Assembly (NCBI GenBank): GCA_963697675.1
Contig: CAVOOW010000001.1
Location: 1-64,000, forward strand
Length of the DNA stretch: 64,000 nucleotides
Reading direction: 5' to 3'
Source of the DNA: CAVOOW01 sp963697675
GTDB lineage: Bacteria; Actinomycetota; Actinomycetes; JACCUZ01
Position 1 is the stretch's first letter. Every line of letters begins with the position of its first letter. The notes below the pieces were generated by a model, which saw only the letters and a list, made by a program, of their open reading frames with translations, had not been told where the DNA came from and did not search any database. This document shows positions 62,672 to 64,000 of this stretch, piece after piece. The position numbers and the translations under genes are program-made.

Positions 62672-64000
62672 ATGGCGAAGCCGGCAACTGTCGGCCGCCG
62701 AGCCGGGCTGCGTACCGCGTCGGTCGTCGCGCTGCTCGTGGCCGTCGCTGCCACCCTCGCCTCGGCGTGGATCATCCACATGGCCGTTCGCGATCAGGAG
62801 CATCGGCTGCTCAAGGAGCGCACCGACGAGGTCGGCCTGGTCTTGACCAGCGGGCTGAGCGCGATCCCTGCCGCACTCAGCGCCCAGGGCGGGATCCTGC
62901 AGGCCACCAGCGAGTCACCGGCGGCCTACCAACGAGCCGCAGCCAGGGCGGTCGCAGCAGGACCCGGCCAGCTCACCTTTGCCTGGCTGCGCCCAGCAGC
63001 GAGCGGCGACGGGTACGTCGTCATCGCTGCGGCAGGTGACGGCCTCCTTGCAGGTGACGTCATCACCGACTCCCGCACCCGCACATTCGACCAAGCGATG
63101 CACTCGGCGCAGGTGGTTGCAACGCCACTGTTCAGCCCGGACCGCCTGCTTGGTTTCGCCCTCGGCCCGCCCGCCGCCCCCGCCGGCAGCGTGCTCTACC
63201 GCGAGTCGGTCCTCGGCCCCCTCAAGGCCCCTCGGCAGGCCGGCACGGCCCCGTTTTCCGAGTTGGACGTCGCGATCTACGCCACGCCGACCGTGCAGCC
63301 GGCCCAGGTTCTGGCCAGCACGACCTCCGACCTTCCGCTCCGCGACGGGGTTCGCAATCAGCCGTTGCCGGCCGGCGACAGCGACTGGCTGTTGTCGGTG
63401 CAAGCCAGAGGACCGCTGGTCGGGAGCGTCGCCACGTACGCGCCGTGGGTGACGCTGGCGGGCGGCCTGCTCGGGTCGCTGCTCATAGTCCTCGTCATCG
63501 AGATCGCCGCCCGCCGCCGAGACGCCGCCCTGGCCCTCTACGCCAGCGAGCACCAGGCCGCCGAAACACTGCAACGCAGCCTGCTCCCCCAACTGCCGAC
63601 CCTGCCCGGGCTCGACCTGGGGGCCCGCTACCTCGCCAGCGGTGTCGGCCAGCAGGTCGGCGGCGACTGGTTCGACGTGTTTCCCCTCGGCGGCGGGCGC
63701 GTCGGGCTCGCCGTCGGCGATGTCATCGGCCACGACCTCGAGGCCGCGAGCGCGATGGCGCAGATCCGATCCGCGCTGCGCGCCTACGCCATCCACGGCG
63801 ACTCCCCGATGTCAGTCATGACCCAGACCACCTCGTCGACACCTTCAACCTCACCCAGCTCGTCACCGTCGTCTACGGCGTCCTGGACCCCGGCCACTCC
63901 CGAGGGCGATCGACTGCTGAGCTACACCAATGCCGGCCACCTCCCGCCGCTGCTGCGCCACCCCGATGGGCCGGTGGACGCCCTGTCCGGCGGCAGCTCC
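62672..64000 (+). CDS. SpoIIE-type membrane phosphatase, cut by right edge
   Basis: ATG at 62672 opens a frame that runs off the window (443 codons). Residues 10-35 are a membrane helix (VVALLVAVAATLASAWIIHM), 36-255 an outside sensor-like region, 256-285 a second helix (WVTLAGGLLGSLLIVLVIEI) and from 305 the PP2C/SpoIIE domain (AAETLQRSLLPQLPTLPGLD, VGGDWFDVFPLGGGRVGLAV, GDVIGHDLEAASAMAQIRSA, LLSYTNAGHLPPLLRH). Between 63822 and 63899 the family sequence (HLVDTFNLTQLVTVVYGVLD) lies in another frame, so two compensating indels replace about 25 residues. It probably controls an anti-sigma switch. Confidence 0.82.
   Translation, partial: MAKPATVGRRAGLRTASVVALLVAVAATLASAWIIHMAVRDQEHRLLKERTDEVGLVLTSGLSAIPAALSAQGGILQATSESPAAYQRAAARAVAAGPGQLTFAWLRPAASGDGYVVIAAAGDGLLAGDVITDSRTRTFDQAMHSAQVVATPLFSPDRLLGFALGPPAAPAGSVLYRESVLGPLKAPRQAGTAPFSELDVAIYATPTVQPAQVLASTTSDLPLRDGVRNQPLPAGDSDWLLSVQARGPLVGSVATYAPWVTLAGGLLGSLLIVLVIEIAARRRDAALALYASEHQAAETLQRSLLPQLPTLPGLDLGARYLASGVGQQVGGDWFDVFPLGGGRVGLAVGDVIGHDLEAASAMAQIRSALRAYAIHGDSPMSVMTQTTSSTPSTSPSSSPSSTASWTPATPEGDRLLSYTNAGHLPPLLRHPDGPVDALSGGSS

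Overview
The window is a high-GC (roughly two thirds G+C) chromosomal segment from a member of the Actinomycetota. This rests on a near-canonical BldC regulator (21629-21832), a BTAD/NB-ARC/TPR regulator of the AfsR type, PadR, SARP and GlxA-type regulators, an F420-type LLM oxidoreductase, DUF2255 and DUF3500 proteins, many GTG starts and strong third-position GC. I cannot name the genus. No rRNA, tRNA, CRISPR array, prophage or replication origin was seen.

Layout. 1-4.6 kb: two small secreted proteins, a large AfsR-like regulator and a frameshifted alpha/beta hydrolase. 4.7-8.0 kb: a MerR-type regulator with the B12 photoreceptor signature of CarH/LitR, divergent from a tightly overlapping three-gene operon (sigma region 2 protein, NAD(P)-binding protein, CPBP membrane protease). 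This is the most system-like unit in the window and is probably a light-responsive module. 8.1-12.6 kb: a methyltransferase/NrtS group, a hydrolase-LuxR fusion, and a PadR operon with two visible copies of its likely operator. 12.8-21.8 kb: a secreted FN3 protein with two palindromes in its leader, a cyclic-nucleotide-binding protein, a PAP2-methyltransferase fusion, a membrane PP2C/SpoIIE phosphatase, a PEP-mutase family enzyme and bldC.

22-38 kb is a mosaic of small metabolic genes: CPBP protease, a scrambled MerR regulator, methyltransferase, two VOC proteins, RibD-type reductase, aldo-keto reductase, M23 peptidase with a lipoprotein hydrolase, GlxA-type regulator, DUF3500, DUF4037, NDH-2, GNAT and a phosphotransferase. 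An intact IS110-family transposase lies at 38.1-39.3 kb. 39.8-46.9 kb holds a class C beta-lactamase-like hydrolase, a frameshifted GNAT protein, a giant secreted beta-propeller/FN3 protein and a frameshifted LLM oxidoreductase. 47.2-49.9 kb is a complete polar amino acid ABC importer. 50-52 kb has a GNAT and two P-loop kinases. 52-64 kb is rich in signalling: a response regulator with a beheaded histidine kinase, head to head with a beheaded GGDEF-EAL protein; a membrane GGDEF-EAL protein; and a SpoIIE-type phosphatase cut by the right edge.

A general caution: about a dozen otherwise well-conserved genes carry one-base frameshifts, mostly single extra bases outside homopolymers. The simplest explanation is residual sequencing error, so genes labelled pseudogene for this reason may be intact in the organism. 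The clear exceptions, which look like real rearrangements or misjoins, are the kinase/EAL junction near 53590, the MerR remnant near 24.2 kb and the phosphotransferase scrap near 19.7 kb.
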